A stretch of DNA of 64,000 nucleotides from Paraburkholderia sp. HP33-1 (GTDB lineage Bacteria; Pseudomonadota; Gammaproteobacteria; Burkholderiales; Burkholderiaceae), in NCBI RefSeq assembly GCF_021390595.1, contig NZ_JAJEJR010000002.1, positions 744,001 to 808,000 of the forward strand. The letters are read 5' to 3'. Position numbers and translations under genes: made by a program. How positions within the stretch are numbered: position 1 is the stretch's first letter; every line of letters starts with the position of its first letter. Shown here one piece after another: positions 63,448-64,000 of this stretch. Under the pieces are notes generated by a model. It was not told the origin of the DNA. It was given only the letters and a program-made list of their open reading frames with translations, and searched no databases.

Positions 63448-64000
63448 GTGCGTACGCAAACGCCTTTGAAGCGCGGAACGAACTGCCGAGTCTCGAACCG
63501 CTTGTCGCGGCATTGCTCGCACGCGCGCCGCGCATGAACTTCATGCAGTTGTGCCGACTGCTCGAAGCGCGGGTGCCGCAGCATCCCGGCTTCGGCACGC
63601 GCGATACCGCGGCGCACGAACCGGTGCGCTTCCGGCCACGCGCGCGCACAGGTTTTCCGGCGGGCGAGATCGCTGGGGTCGAATTCGACGATGATCCGGA
63701 TTCCTTGACAAGTGCTCCGCCACCGACTGTGCGCACGACCTTCATGGGCCTCTACGGCGTCGACGCCGCGATGCCGTCGCACATGATCGACGAGATCGTG
63801 CTGCGCGAGGAAGGGCACGAAGTGGTCGAGGCCTTTCTCGATCAGTTCAATCATCGTTTCGTCACGCTGCTGTATCGCGCGTGGAAGAAGTACCGTTATC
63901 CGGAAAGTTTTCGCGCGGGAGGTCGCGACGAACATTCGCGCAATTTGTTGTGCCTCGCTGGCTTCGGCTGGGGCGACAAGCCGCAGCGCGCCGGCTTACC
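63444..64000 (+). CDS. tssG: T6SS baseplate protein TssG, 3' end outside the window
   Basis: An open frame of 185 codons from ATG 63444 to the window edge. The start MSAYANAFEARNELPSLEPL is followed by RAPRMNFMQLCRLLEARVPQ, VRFRPRARTGFPAGEIAGVE, the conserved FMGLYGVDAAMPSHMIDEIV and FLDQFNHRFVTLLYRAWKKY, which is typical of TssG. It binds TssF and the spike in the baseplate. Its start overlaps the tssF stop. Genes further right (possibly tssJ or others) cannot be seen. Confidence 0.95.
   Translation, partial: MSAYANAFEARNELPSLEPLVAALLARAPRMNFMQLCRLLEARVPQHPGFGTRDTAAHEPVRFRPRARTGFPAGEIAGVEFDDDPDSLTSAPPPTVRTTFMGLYGVDAAMPSHMIDEIVLREEGHEVVEAFLDQFNHRFVTLLYRAWKKYRYPESFRAGGRDEHSRNLLCLAGFGWGDKPQRAGL

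Noticed and set aside
1..64000. CRISPR arrays, tRNA, rRNA genes and prophage integrase or attachment sites
   Set aside because: None was found: no regularly spaced repeats, no cloverleaf-like segment and no integrase gene.

Overview
The window looks like a high-GC betaproteobacterial chromosome, most likely Burkholderiaceae (Paraburkholderia or Burkholderia type). The grounds are base composition, the AAHS and LysR gene styles, a family-B DNA polymerase, a short HU protein, leucine-degradation (liu) genes and the architecture of a type VI secretion (T6SS) locus. No rRNA, tRNA, CRISPR array or intact insertion sequence was seen.

Layout. Positions 1-3350 hold a partial DsbA-family (FrnE-like) oxidoreductase, a 2OG-Fe(II) oxygenase, a secreted BON-domain protein and a decayed segment with gene fragments (1414-1587, 2400-2687, 2956-3327). 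Next come DNA polymerase II (polB) and a three-gene DUF969-DUF979-DUF2891 operon with its own terminator. A LysR regulator is divergent from a benzoylformate decarboxylase and AAHS-transporter pair, with a clean T-N11-A operator candidate between them. Positions 12.8-17.4 kb carry a DUF2278 protein, an alpha/beta hydrolase and a polyamine-catabolic pair (putrescine-pyruvate aminotransferase and gamma-glutamylputrescine synthetase type). Positions 18-25 kb carry a DedA-rhodanese fusion, a cupin, an MFS carrier, a LysR gene divergent from a DUF899 thioredoxin-like gene, and a membrane GGDEF-EAL protein. Then follow HU, DAHP synthase (aroG), a DUF72 protein and a TetR gene divergent from liuA-liuB-liuC-liuD. 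A PhnD-like binding protein, a DUF1488 protein and a CPA1 Na+/H+ antiporter close this part.

Positions 38.5-64 kb (continuing past the edge) are a T6SS locus in two divergent operons. The minus operon reads tssK-tssL-ompA-hcp-clpV-tssE and ends in an intrinsic terminator. The plus operon reads tssB-tssC-vgrG-effector-immunity-[SH3 remnant]-PAAR-unknown membrane protein-tssM-tssA-tssF-tssG. Sheath, tube, baseplate, spike and ATPase genes are all present; tssJ is not in the window. The cargo is a modular peptidoglycan-targeting protein: M23-like domain, SH3-like domains and a GH19 lysozyme/chitinase-type C-terminus. An overlapping, AT-rich periplasmic immunity candidate and a frameshifted immunity-like remnant follow it.

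The most interesting material is in the T6SS locus. The effector changes base composition abruptly at a conserved linker motif, and the immunity start signal is embedded in the conserved end of the toxin domain. TssM lacks a Walker A motif, and the OmpA-type protein seems to carry an IcmF-like module. There are also three hairpins between hcp and clpV and a palindromic operator candidate in the divergent promoter region.
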